This document shows positions 18,116 through 29,642 of a stretch of DNA of 64,000 nucleotides, one piece after another. Below the pieces are notes generated by a model, which made no database searches, was not told the origin of the DNA, and saw nothing but the letters and a program-made list of their open reading frames with translations. Numbering within the stretch: the stretch's first letter is position 1; each line of letters starts with the position of its first letter. Origin of the DNA: Crossaster papposus (taxonomy: Eukaryota > Echinodermata > Asteroidea > Velatida > Solasteridae); assembly GCA_037893245.1 (NCBI GenBank), contig JBAIAA010000741.1:827501-891500 (forward strand), given 5' to 3'. The translations under genes and the position numbers were made by a program.

Positions 18116-18640
18116 TTATTGACCATCGTGCTGCCAAACCTCGGCAATTTTTTTTAGGTTTTAACCCCAACTCTCTATGGTGTGTGAACAATTAAATTGA
18201 TTTTGGAGAATTGAGGACTGTTAGTGTTAAGACTAATCAAGGATGTGTTTATATATGAGGTATTGGTATGGGGATATATGTTAGGCAGTATAGTGTATGT
18301 AGACAAGAGGGGGGTAGCCTTTGCCACATATTGTACTGCGTATAAAATGGGAGGGGAGGGGGTGGTTAAAAAAGTGTTAAGTTTTTTAGCACTAGTTGGC
18401 TATCAACATATTTTATAATTGTTAATTAGTTGTATGTGCGATATTTGCAAATGGAGTGTACTGACTTTAAAGACTATGTATCATTGCCTTACTTGCCTCA
18501 GTTCTATTCAATGTATAAAGGCTATGCTAATTTGGTAATTTTACAAGCACTCTACCCTAATCTTCCTAAAACCTTCTAAATCTTGCTAAACCCTCAACGC
18601 ATTTTAAGAGTCCTGGCAAAAACGGGCTTGTCAATTTGAG
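18090..18640. repeat. Post-array module (copy at 22370-22920)
   Basis: Directly follows the minisatellite. TTGACCATCGTGCTGCCAAA and the later TTTGCCACATATTGTACTG resemble pieces of the short element at 39820-40010 (TTGACCATTGTGTTCCCGAA, CTGCCACATATCGTGCTG), in the same order. An AACCCTAA-type end (GGACTGTTAGTGTTAAGAC) interrupts them. The minisatellite may therefore have expanded inside an older MITE. Copy 1 of this layout is at 15045-15180. No gene. Confidence 0.5.
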
Positions 18641-19183
18641 GGTCCATTGCATTGAGTTGATAAAACATACCATACTAGCCTTATTGTTTATGTTCAGCCC
18701 TGTATAATTAAGCTCTTGAAGTCATCCATACTGTTTGTAAAGGTCATTGCCGCAACTCAACCCAATACAGTGATTGGTAGAAAACCTGGGCATTAATCAC
18801 TACTCCGATAAACACATTCTGGATTTAGGATGATTTCAATTTTTAATATTGCATAAACATTGTTTTGGGGACACTATTACTCCTAAACTCTGTGTAGAGC
18901 CAATATTTATTTGTGAAAAACGACTAACTTCTACATGCTTAAATGAGTTTTGCTAAAACTTAGATGCAGTGATCGGTAGATGAAAACACAAAATTCTTCA
19001 GGGGATTACTGAGGTCACATGTCACATCGGGTCATTTCAAGTTATTGGAAATGCAAACACATTTTTTTTTTTTTGGGGGGGGTGAATTCAAAACATATAT
19101 TGATTGCTGCGTAACTTGCGATCCGAATAACATTTGTTACACGGTGGCAATTGAAAAACTTAGCACAATTTGCCCTTTGCACA
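18641..19183. other. Unannotated AT-rich stretch (copy at 22921-23463)
   Basis: No domain, RNA gene or terminal repeat recognised. Contains a T run followed by a G run (19063-19081). Confidence 0.4.
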
Positions 19184-19880
19184 CTAACCATGCAAAACCC
19201 GATCAGACAACTTTACACAATTTTAGCCGGTTCAGAAATTCCATTGTATACACGGGAATCACTCAACCGGATTTATTTATTGTGTGAAGTTACAAGATTG
19301 TGACGCTCCAGCCCATGCTTATGGTGGAAGTGTGCAAAGCGATAATTTAATTTGGTTTACCTAAGCATGGAAAAACCAGATCTGACAACTTTACACAATT
19401 TTAGCCAGTTCAAAAATTCCATTGTATACACGGGAATCACTCAACCGGATTTATTTATTGTGTGAAGTTACAAGATTGTGACGCTCCAGCCCATGCTTAT
19501 GGTGGAAGTGTGCAAAGCGATAATTTAATTTGGTTTACCTAAGCATGGAAAAACCAGATCTGACAACTGTACACAATTCTAGCCGGTTCAAAAATTCCGT
19601 TGTATACACGGGAATCACTCAACCGGATATATTTATTGTGTGAAGTTACAAGATTGTGACTCTCCAGCCCATGCTTATGGCGGAAGCGTGCAAAAGGATA
19701 ATTCAAGATGGTTCACCCTAAGCATGGAGAGACCCGATCTGACAACTTTACACAATTTTAGCCGGTTCAGTTTTAAAATCGTTGTATACACGGTACTCGA
19801 AGAACCAGATATTTTTATTGTGTAAAGTTACAAGATGAAGACTCTCCAGTCCATGCTTTTGGCGGAAGTGTGCTAAGGAC
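19184..19880. repeat. 178-bp tandem repeat, about four units (copy at 23464-24160)
   Basis: ACAACTTTACACAATT-type markers occur at 19207, 19385, 19563 and 19742, that is 178, 178 and 179 bp apart. Units share CCGGTTCA, GTATACACGG, TTTATTGTGTGAAGTTACAA and CTCCAGCCCATGCTTATGG. The last unit is the most diverged. Confidence 0.9.
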
Positions 19881-19973
19881 AAATTTAAGAGGGTACCTTG
19901 CAAAAAGGTCTAAGGGTTGGGAGCCTAAACTCAGTGGTTTTCAAAGTCGTGTACAACTTTGAGTTCATGACTG

Positions 19974-20188
19974 TTAACCAGTTCGCGCCAGGCGTGATTA
20001 TTTTTAACGAAACTTGATCCGAAGCGGGTTCAGGCCAATAGTGCCGGGAACCACACCCACGCATTTCCAGCCTTGCTCGCTGCTGACAGACATTTCCGAA
20101 CTTAAACTTGGCGTGTTTATGCGTCATCCGTTTAGAATTTTGGGAAAACTTTGCGTTTATATTACGTCATCCGGCACGAACTGGTTAA
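19974..20188. mobile_element. TTAA-flanked MITE with TTAACCAGTTCGCGCC ends, copy 1
   Basis: Left end TTAACCAGTTCGCGCC and right end GGCACGAACTGGTTAA are inverted repeats that include TTAA at both edges. It contains CGATCCGAAGCGGGTTCAG-like and TTGCTCGCTGCTGACAGACA-like blocks shared with 55770-55990. TTAA targets are typical of piggyBac-type and some other superfamilies; assignment is inferred. Confidence 0.7.
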
Positions 20189-20267
20189 GTTAATTTTCAT
20201 TGCAATCTGACAGTCCTACTACAGAATGACACTTGTTGACTATTCAGGTACACTATCAAACTTTAAT

Positions 20268-20571
20268 GCCAATACAAAACATAAACTCTGTTTGAATAAG
20301 GATGTTAACTTCAAAAGTATAAATAGTACTTGTATTTTCAGTCAAAACAAAATTCACTAAAATATTTTTAATGCTTTATAAGAATAGCATTTATAATAAA
20401 ACAGGTCAAATGTTGTGCTGCCAATACAAAACATAAACTCTGTTTGAATAAGGATGTTAACTTCAAAAGTATAAATAGTACTTGTATTTTCAGTCAAAAC
20501 AAAATTCACTAAAATATTTTTAATGCTTTATAAGAATAGCATTTATAATAAAACAGGTCAAATGTTGTGCT
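20268..20571. repeat. 152-bp perfect-looking tandem duplication (copy at 24548-24851)
   Basis: 20268-20419 and 20420-20571 both run from GCCAATACAAAACATAAACT to GTCAAATGTTGTGCT with no difference that I can see. Confidence 0.9.
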
Positions 20572-21370
20572 GTACACTTTAAAGTACCGGTATATAATTA
20601 TCTCGCATTTCAAACCACCTTAATTCCTTCAACCAAACAGTAGTGTTAGGAATGTTTTCAAACATAGTTTTGTACATCTGATTTTGCAATATTATTTCTG
20701 ATTAAAGATATTTGTTCTTACATATTGAAAATAAATAAAACAATTATACATTTATATGAATGTCACTTCTCATGTCCCTTTATACGCATACAATATGTTG
20801 TCATTTTAAGGGAAACTTTTGTTTATTTCTTGCCAAATAAAACCTAATTGCCTTCAAAAATGAACTCTACATAGAAATTTACCACTTCAAAGATTTGTAA
20901 GCAGAAACGTACGTTATCCCTCCAAAGTTATATCTTTCCTGAAAACAAAGAGGAATGTTTTCATAATGTAGGTTACACCCTAACAAAATTAATACATGTA
21001 CCGAATCCAACATTAAAAAATTATTGTCGGCTTGTATAAAATTGTCAGCTGAATCCTTTAAAAAAATTGGATGTAGATGTATCCATGTTAATTTCCCGCC
21101 CACAAATACCTCCTGGCGCATAGCCAGAGTTATCCCGGTAACAGTTAAGTTATTCTCACGGTCGGAGGCTGTTCCATCTATTGCACACGCCGTTGGGCAA
21201 AGGGGTAGCCCTCCATTCAATTTGTACAGGGAATTACGTGTTTTCTATATTTATTTACAGCAAAAAAAACATGCATACTTTTTTTTTCGGTGTATCGTGG
21301 GAGATTTTGTTACTTCATAAAACAATGAAATTCGGAAATATTTCGGTGTAGTGTTAATAATAGATATTAG
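20572..21370. other. Unannotated end of the 4,280-bp unit (copy at 24852-25650)
   Basis: AT-rich. A 113-codon minus-strand frame (21220 down to 20879) and a 98-codon plus-strand frame (21024-21320) overlap. Neither shows a recognisable domain, and both may be chance. The minus frame begins MNGGLPLCPTACAIDG. Confidence 0.35.
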
Positions 21371-22395
21371 ACCAGTCTCCTGGTCATCACTGGATGACCA
21401 CCACTTACTATAACTGTGCAGTATATCGTCATCACATTCACAGCTGTGTGCGACGTGTCAGCGGTCTTCCTGGTCATCACTAGGTGATGACTACAACTCA
21501 CTATAACTGTAGAGTTGTGTCATCACATTCACAGCTATGTGTGATACTTCACCAGTCTCCTGGTCATCACTGGATGATGACCACCACTCACTATAACTGT
21601 GGAGTATATCGTCATCACATTCACAGCTGTGTGCGACATATCAGCAGTCTTTCTGGTCATCACTAGATGATGACTACAACTCACTTTAACTGTGGAGTTG
21701 TGTCGTCACATTCACAGCTAGATGATGACTACAACTCACTATAACTGTGGAGTTGTGTCGTCACATTCACAGCTGTTTGTGAAATTTCACCAGTCTCCTG
21801 GTCATCACTGGATGACCACCATGTACTGTGGAGTATATCGTCATCACATTCACAGCTGTGTGCGACGTGTCAGCGGTCTTCCTGGTCATCACCAGTCTCC
21901 TGGTCATCACTGGATGACCACCACTTACTATAACTGTGCAGTATATCGTCATCACATTCACAGCTGTGTGCGACGTGTCAGCGGTCTTCCTGGTCATCAC
22001 TAGATGATGACTACAACTCACTATAACTGTAGAGTTGTGTCATCACATTCACAGCTATGTGTGATACTTCACCAGTCTCCTGGTCATCACTGGATGATGA
22101 CCACCACTCACTATAACTGTGAAGTATATCGTCATCACATTCACAGCTGTGTGCGACATATCAGCAGTCTTTCTGGTCATCACTAGATGATGACTACAAC
22201 TCACTTTAACTGTGGAGTTGTGTCGTCACATTCACAGCTATGTGTGATACTTCACCGGTCTTCCTGGTCATCACTGGATGACCACCACTCACTATAACTG
22301 TGGAGCATCGTCTTTACATCCACAACTGTGTGTAACTTTTTTCAGTCCTCCTGGTCATTACTGGATGATGACCCCCCCTCCCACCTCTTTTTTTT
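21371..22395. repeat. Minisatellite array 3
   Basis: The duplicated right part of array 2, with the same monomers. Confidence 0.9.
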
Positions 22396-24253
22396 TTATT
22401 GACCATCGTGCTGCCAAACCTCGGCAATTTTTTTTAGGTTTTAACCCCAACTCTCTATGGTGTGTGAACAATTAAATTGATTTTGGAGAATTGAGGACTG
22501 TTAGTGTTAAGACTAATCAAGGATGTGTTTATATATGAGGTATTGGTATGGGGATATATGTTAGGCAGTATAGTGTATGTAGACAAGAGGGGGGTAGCCT
22601 TTGCCACATATTGTACTGCGTATAAAATGGGAGGGGAGGGGGTGGTTAAAAAAGTGTTAAGTTTTTTAGCACTAGTTGGCTATCAACATATTTTATAATT
22701 GTTAATTAGTTGTATGTGCGATATTTGCAAATGGAGTGTACTGACTTTAAAGACTATGTATCATTGCCTTACTTGCCTCAGTTCTATTCAATGTATAAAG
22801 GCTATGCTAATTTGGTAATTTTACAAGCACTCTACCCTAATCTTCCTAAAACCTTCTAAATCTTGCTAAACCCTCAACGCATTTTAAGAGTCCTGGCAAA
22901 AACGGGCTTGTCAATTTGAGGGTCCATTGCATTGAGTTGATAAAACATACCATACTAGCCTTATTGTTTATGTTCAGCCCTGTATAATTAAGCTCTTGAA
23001 GTCATCCATACTGTTTGTAAAGGTCATTGCCGCAACTCAACCCAATACAGTGATTGGTAGAAAACCTGGGCATTAATCACTACTCCGATAAACACATTCT
23101 GGATTTAGGATGATTTCAATTTTTAATATTGCATAAACATTGTTTTGGGGACACTATTACTCCTAAACTCTGTGTAGAGCCAATATTTATTTGTGAAAAA
23201 CGACTAACTTCTACATGCTTAAATGAGTTTTGCTAAAACTTAGATGCAGTGATCGGTAGATGAAAACACAAAATTCTTCAGGGGATTACTGAGGTCACAT
23301 GTCACATCGGGTCATTTCAAGTTATTGGAAATGCAAACACATTTTTTTTTTTTTGGGGGGGGTGAATTCAAAACATATATTGATTGCTGCGTAACTTGCG
23401 ATCCGAATAACATTTGTTACACGGTGGCAATTGAAAAACTTAGCACAATTTGCCCTTTGCACACTAACCATGCAAAACCCGATCAGACAACTTTACACAA
23501 TTTTAGCCGGTTCAGAAATTCCATTGTATACACGGGAATCACTCAACCGGATTTATTTATTGTGTGAAGTTACAAGATTGTGACGCTCCAGCCCATGCTT
23601 ATGGTGGAAGTGTGCAAAGCGATAATTTAATTTGGTTTACCTAAGCATGGAAAAACCAGATCTGACAACTTTACACAATTTTAGCCAGTTCAAAAATTCC
23701 ATTGTATACACGGGAATCACTCAACCGGATTTATTTATTGTGTGAAGTTACAAGATTGTGACGCTCCAGCCCATGCTTATGGTGGAAGTGTGCAAAGCGA
23801 TAATTTAATTTGGTTTACCTAAGCATGGAAAAACCAGATCTGACAACTGTACACAATTCTAGCCGGTTCAAAAATTCCGTTGTATACACGGGAATCACTC
23901 AACCGGATATATTTATTGTGTGAAGTTACAAGATTGTGACTCTCCAGCCCATGCTTATGGCGGAAGCGTGCAAAAGGATAATTCAAGATGGTTCACCCTA
24001 AGCATGGAGAGACCCGATCTGACAACTTTACACAATTTTAGCCGGTTCAGTTTTAAAATCGTTGTATACACGGTACTCGAAGAACCAGATATTTTTATTG
24101 TGTAAAGTTACAAGATGAAGACTCTCCAGTCCATGCTTTTGGCGGAAGTGTGCTAAGGACAAATTTAAGAGGGTACCTTGCAAAAAGGTCTAAGGGTTGG
24201 GAGCCTAAACTCAGTGGTTTTCAAAGTCGTGTACAACTTTGAGTTCATGACTG

Positions 24254-24468
24254 TTAACCAGTTCGCGCCAGGCGTGATTATTTTTAACGAAACTTGATCC
24301 GAAGCGGGTTCAGGCCAATAGTGCCGGGAACCACACCCACGCATTTCCAGCCTTGCTCGCTGCTGACAGACATTTCCGAACTTAAACTTGGCGTGTTTAT
24401 GCGTCATCCGTTTAGAATTTTGGGAAAACTTTGCGTTTATATTACGTCATCCGGCACGAACTGGTTAA
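24254..24468. mobile_element. TTAA-flanked MITE, duplicated copy of 19974-20188
   Basis: Same element carried along by the 4,280-bp duplication; same termini. Confidence 0.7.
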
Positions 24469-25831
24469 GTTAATTTTCATTGCAATCTGACAGTCCTACT
24501 ACAGAATGACACTTGTTGACTATTCAGGTACACTATCAAACTTTAATGCCAATACAAAACATAAACTCTGTTTGAATAAGGATGTTAACTTCAAAAGTAT
24601 AAATAGTACTTGTATTTTCAGTCAAAACAAAATTCACTAAAATATTTTTAATGCTTTATAAGAATAGCATTTATAATAAAACAGGTCAAATGTTGTGCTG
24701 CCAATACAAAACATAAACTCTGTTTGAATAAGGATGTTAACTTCAAAAGTATAAATAGTACTTGTATTTTCAGTCAAAACAAAATTCACTAAAATATTTT
24801 TAATGCTTTATAAGAATAGCATTTATAATAAAACAGGTCAAATGTTGTGCTGTACACTTTAAAGTACCGGTATATAATTATCTCGCATTTCAAACCACCT
24901 TAATTCCTTCAACCAAACAGTAGTGTTAGGAATGTTTTCAAACATAGTTTTGTACATCTGATTTTGCAATATTATTTCTGATTAAAGATATTTGTTCTTA
25001 CATATTGAAAATAAATAAAACAATTATACATTTATATGAATGTCACTTCTCATGTCCCTTTATACGCATACAATATGTTGTCATTTTAAGGGAAACTTTT
25101 GTTTATTTCTTGCCAAATAAAACCTAATTGCCTTCAAAAATGAACTCTACATAGAAATTTACCACTTCAAAGATTTGTAAGCAGAAACGTACGTTATCCC
25201 TCCAAAGTTATATCTTTCCTGAAAACAAAGAGGAATGTTTTCATAATGTAGGTTACACCCTAACAAAATTAATACATGTACCGAATCCAACATTAAAAAA
25301 TTATTGTCGGCTTGTATAAAATTGTCAGCTGAATCCTTTAAAAAAATTGGATGTAGATGTATCCATGTTAATTTCCCGCCCACAAATACCTCCTGGCGCA
25401 TAGCCAGAGTTATCCCGGTAACAGTTAAGTTATTCTCACGGTCGGAGGCTGTTCCATCTATTGCACACGCCGTTGGGCAAAGGGGTAGCCCTCCATTCAA
25501 TTTGTACAGGGAATTACGTGTTTTCTATATTTATTTACAGCAAAAAAAACATGCATACTTTTTTTTTCGGTGTATCGTGGGAGATTTTGTTACTTCATAA
25601 AACAATGAAATTCGGAAATATTTCGGTGTAGTGTTAATAATAGATATTAGACAATAATTGATTATTTAGATTTTTTTCACATACCACAACACTATTTATT
25701 GCTACTCATTCCCCTTTGAGTCCAGAGGGGGTGATAACTAACAGCCACCACTGACCAATCAGAGACAAGAAACAGGGCCCGGTGACGTCATCCCGACCGC
25801 GAGAATGAGTACCTGACCCATTTTGTACAAA

Positions 25832-27065
25832 TAGTGCGGCAGATACGTGAAATAATTGTGCATTTTGTGGTAAAAGCACCAAATTTGGTACAGACATTGC
25901 TTAATATATAATTAACAAATTTAGATATTGTGCCAAGCTCAATTTTTCTCCTGGGGACCACAAATAGCAAATCCAAGATGGCCGCCATCCGATTCCGAAT
26001 ATCTTAAAAATGCCCCAAAATCTTGGGGACAAAATATTTTGCAAACATGAATAAAGTGTCGTTTTTCATATTTCCATGTGTGCTGAATGCATTCCAACCA
26101 AAAACGAGTTGATAAAATGCACCAATTTGCGTAAATCCAAGATGGCCGCCGTGCAAAATCGGCCAAATGGGAAATCGGCAATAACTTTTGACAGAATCAA
26201 GATGGGGAGATGATTTTGGTGTCTACACATAGGTTTTCACATGCGAGGAACACAATGGAGGTATCCAAAATTATGTAGGATATTGCTAAAGCAACAGTAA
26301 TCCAAGATGGCCACCAAAAAAATGTCATATCTTTGTGACAAAATGTTGTTGAAACATGAATAAAGTGTTGTTTTCTATGTTTTCATACGCGCTGAATCCA
26401 ATTGAATTGATCAAATGCACCAAAACTAATGAAATGGTCAATTGTATGATTAAATCCAACATTACAAGTGTCCATAGTGGTTCCCATCCTCGGGATGGGT
26501 TTTTTTCACCCCCAAGACTCTGGTGAGTGTATGGCAGAACCTCAACAGAAACCAGTGTTGACCTTGCAAGAAAACATATCTTTGCTGTCAAAGGCAGGTC
26601 CATCGATGCCATACCACCAACTCGTGCAGCCCTGCTGCAACACACAAAACGGGCCATACATCAGGGTGGATATGTGTGGGGACAGGCGCGTATCTGTTAT
26701 ATCTGTTATATATCCCCAGATATTCCGATTTTGCACGGCGGCCATCTTGGATTTACGCAAATTGGTGCATTTTATCAACTCGTTTTTGGTTGGAATGCAT
26801 TCAGCACACATGGAAATATGAAAAACGACACTTTATTCATGTTTGCAAAATATTTTGTCCCCAAGATTTTGGGGCATTTTTAATATATTCGGAATCAGAT
26901 GGCGGCCATCTTGGATTTGCTATTTGTGGTCCCCAGGAAAAAAATTGAGCTTGGCACAATATCTAAATTTGTTAATTATATATTAAGCAATGTCTGTACC
27001 AAATTTGGTGCTTTTACCACAAAATGCACAATCCTTCTGATATTATACACATAGCTGCCGCACTA
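25832..27065. mobile_element. Long inverted-repeat element with GATGGCCGCC blocks
   Basis: Arms of about 309 bp (25855-26163 and 26724-27032) are near-exact reverse complements. An outer terminal motif TAGTGCGGCAG (25832-25842) pairs with CTGCCGCACTA (27055-27065); between terminal motif and arm the two sides differ. AATCCAAGATGGCCGCC recurs in the arms, and a shorter AATCCAAGATGGCCACC lies at 26299-26315 inside the loop. The loop (26164-26723) is unique and carries a possible gene fragment. No transposase seen. Confidence 0.8.
26527..26697 (+). pseudogene. Possible captured protein fragment in the inverted-repeat loop
   Basis: About 57 codons read ...LARKHIFAVKGRSIDAI and then PPTRAALLQHTKRAIHQGG, which has a protein-like composition. 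It resembles, from memory, a segment seen in uncharacterised animal transposon-associated proteins. The frame has no ATG of its own (it opens on a TTG-type codon), is short, and runs straight into the right arm. Family assignment is uncertain. Confidence 0.3.
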
Positions 27066-27089
27066 AAACACTTTCGTTTCATCACAAGT

Positions 27090-27500
27090 AAACTCGATCA
27101 CTTGCAACATTGAGGGCAGCAAACAACTTGAACAGTTGCAGATCGATAGAGCGTAGCACAAGTACACTCGATCACTTCCAACAATGAGGGCAGCAAACAA
27201 CTTTAACAGTTGCAGATATAGAGGCTCTATCGCTGCGTTCCAACAAACACTTTCGTTTTATCCCTTTCGTTTCATCACAAGTAAACTCGATCACTTGCAA
27301 CATTGAGGGCAGCAAACAACTTTAACAGTTGCAGATCGATAGAGCGTAGCACAAGTAAACTCGATCACTTCCAACAATGAGGGCAGCAAACAACTTTAAC
27401 AGTTGCAGATCGATAGAGCGTAGCACAAGTAAACTCGATCACTTCCAACAAAGAGGGCAGCAAACAACTTTAACAGTTGCAGATATAGAATCTCTATCAC
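27090..27500. repeat. Minisatellite of 73-75 bp units
   Basis: Units share AAACTCGATCACTT, CAACAATGAGGGCAGCAAAC and TTTAACAGTTGCAGAT, and some have CGATAGAGCGTAGCACAAGT. About five units; a diverged copy lies at 27838-27905, beyond the MITE at 27511-27823. Confidence 0.85.
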
Positions 27501-27510
27501 TGCGCGCGAT

Positions 27511-27823
27511 CCAATCGCGTCGTGTTTATCGTGTTCACCGTCAATTTCTTCATGTTCACGAGTAGGTTCCATTCCAAACGCTACTCGCCAAGACGCACGT
27601 GCACAGTCGAGTTAGTGGTACGGTTAGGACATTCTCGCGCAAGAACTCGTACGTGAACCAACACACATGTGCTAGTATTCCATTCGTTTACGAAGTCGTG
27701 AACATGGAGAAAAAAAAAAATCCACCTCGACTCGAGTGATCACCACTGATACGAGTTACATCTTACAAGGCGTATATAGCGCCATTAAACGACTCGTGAA
27801 CACGATAAACACGACGCGATTGG
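27511..27823. mobile_element. 313-bp MITE with 28-bp perfect terminal inverted repeats
   Basis: 27511-27538 (CCAATCGCGTCGTG... to ...GTGTTCAC) is the exact reverse complement of 27796-27823. It interrupts the 73-75-bp minisatellite, which resumes at about 27838. No reading frame. I could not define a target duplication. Confidence 0.8.
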
Positions 27824-27899
27824 AATGTAGCATAAAAAGCACAAGCAAACTCGATCATTTGCATCAATGAGGGCAGGAAAATACCGTAAAAGTTGCACG

Positions 27900-29575
27900 T
27901 ACATAGAGGGTCTTAAAAGCTTGCACCTTTAAAGTGACGTCACATGACCCACGATAACGTCGGCGTTACGATTTTCCTCTTGGCCTTACTGGAGATGGTT
28001 GTCGCCTTGAATAACGTAATCGCGACGAATTTCTTCTAGGACATTTTGTGGGTTGTGTTCTAAATGTATGCCAAATCTCACGTCGATCGGATCTGTACTA
28101 AAATGTCAAACTGTATTGGCTGAAAAAACGTGTACAAATCCTATAGGGAAAATTGAACCTTTAATGTGACGTCACATGACCCACGATGACGTCATCATGT
28201 CACCTCAATTTATACCTGTAACACATCCCCTAATACTTGCATACCAAGTTTGACCCCAATCGGACTTGTACTTCAAGAGAAAGAGGGTCTTTTAAAATCA
28301 AAATTAATGTGACGTCACATGACCTACATGACGTCATCTTGACGAAGTTGATCTTGGCCCTCCTGGAGACGGTGGTTGAGGTGTGTGCTAAAGTCTCAAG
28401 GCGAAAAAATTTACAAAAGCGTCAAAGTCAACAGTCAAGAGAAAGAAGGTCTTTTAAAATCACCTTTAATGCGACGTCACACCACATGACCTACACGACG
28501 TCATCTTGACGAAGTTCATCTTGGCCCTCCTGGGGACGGTGGTTGAGGTGTGTGCTAAGTATCAAGTCAATAAAATTTACGAAAGAGTCAAAGTCCACAG
28601 TCTAAAGAAAAACGTGTACAAAACCTATGGGGGAAAATTTTGACCTTTAACGCAAAGTCACGTGACCTTGGAAAATGCAATCGCGACGAAATTCTTCCAG
28701 GACCATCTGTGGGTTGTGTTCTAAGTGTATGCCAAATTTCAAGAAAATCGGATTTACAAAAGTGTTAAAGTGTATTGTTACTTTCAATATGTATGTGTGG
28801 TGGTCTATATGTGTGCCGAGTCTGAAGTCAATTGGATTCACACAAGTGTCAAAGATTATTAGTTGAAAAAAACGTGTACAAATCCTATGGGGAAAATTTA
28901 ACCTTTAATGTGACGTCACATGACACCCGATGATGTCATCATGATGTCATCTTAATTTTCGTCTGTAACACATCCTGGAATACTTGCATAGCAAGCTTGA
29001 CCCCAATCGGGCCTGTATTTCCAAAGATAGACGGTCCTTAAAACTGCACCTTTAATGTTACGTCACATGACCCACGATGACGTCATTATGACGATTTTCC
29101 CCTTGGCCCTCCTGGGGATGGTGGTCGAGATGTGTGCTAAGTCTCGAGTCGATCAAATGTACGAAAGTGTCAAAGTCAATAGTCTGAAGACAAACGTGTA
29201 CAAACCCTATGGGAACAAAATGTACACCTTTAACGTCACGTCACGTGACCTTGAATAACGCAAATCGTGCCGAATTTCGTCCAGGACCATCTGTGGGTGG
29301 TGTTCTAGGTGTATGCTAAGTCGTAAGTCGAACGGATTCATTAAAGTGTCAAAGTCAATAGTTTGAAGAAAAACGTGTACAAAACCTATGGGGAAAATTG
29401 TACCTTTAACATGACGTCACGTGACCTTGAATTACGGAATCGCGACGAATTTCTTCTAGGACCGTCCTTGGGTGGTTGTCTAAGTGTATGCCAAGTTTCA
29501 AGTCGATCGGATTTACCAAAGTGTCAAAGTGTATTGGCAGAAAAAACGTGTACAAATCCTATGGGAAAAAATGAC
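27900..29575. repeat. Diverged tandem array rich in TGACGTCA palindromes
   Basis: Blocks of roughly 150-250 bp repeat the order AAAACGTGTACAAA, CCTATGGGGAAAATT, ACCTTTAA, GTGACGTCACATGACC, GATGACGTCAT, CTTGGCCCTCCTGG. CCTTTAA followed by the palindrome occurs near 27925, 28160, 28300, 28465, 28650, 28900, 29050, 29225 and 29403. TGACGTCA is the consensus CREB/ATF site; an adjacent GTCACRTGAC is E-box-like. Reading frames across it are chance products of the repeat. Confidence 0.8.
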
Positions 29576-29642
29576 AAATAAAAAAAAAAAAAAAAAGAAA
29601 AAAAAAAAGAAAAAGAAAAAAAAAAACTTTAACGAAAACAAA

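Larger units (their letters stand above)
17091..21370. repeat. 4,280-bp tandem duplication, copy 1
   Basis: Starts at ACCAGTCTCCTGG inside minisatellite array 2 and runs to TAGATATTAG. Every marker I compared recurs exactly 4,280 bp later in copy 2, including homopolymer lengths. The unit holds minisatellite, the post-array module, a 178-bp tandem repeat, a TTAA MITE and a 152-bp tandem repeat. Confidence 0.95.
21371..25650. repeat. 4,280-bp tandem duplication, copy 2
   Basis: Head-to-tail copy of 17091-21370. The only substitution I found is G17842 against A22122. The junction at 21370/21371 joins TAGATATTAG to ACCAGTCTCC, whereas the outer right end continues TAGATATTAG into ACAATAATTG; only AC is shared at the breakpoint. 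Confidence 0.95.

Noticed and set aside
16526-18195. Histidine-rich peptides on both strands as secreted proteins
   Set aside because: Same short peptides arise in each monomer; frames end at random monomer changes.
20879-21220. 113-codon minus-strand frame as a gene
   Set aside because: No domain; overlaps another frame on the plus strand; its second copy is explained by the 4,280-bp duplication, not selection.
14041-22395. Repeat-spacer look of the arrays as a CRISPR
   Set aside because: The whole 90-bp monomer is conserved, with no unique spacers; there are no cas genes and the genome is eukaryotic.
17091-25650. 4,280 as exactly 24 units of 178 bp
   Set aside because: The arithmetic is close but most of the unit is not made of 178-bp repeats, so I treat it as coincidence.
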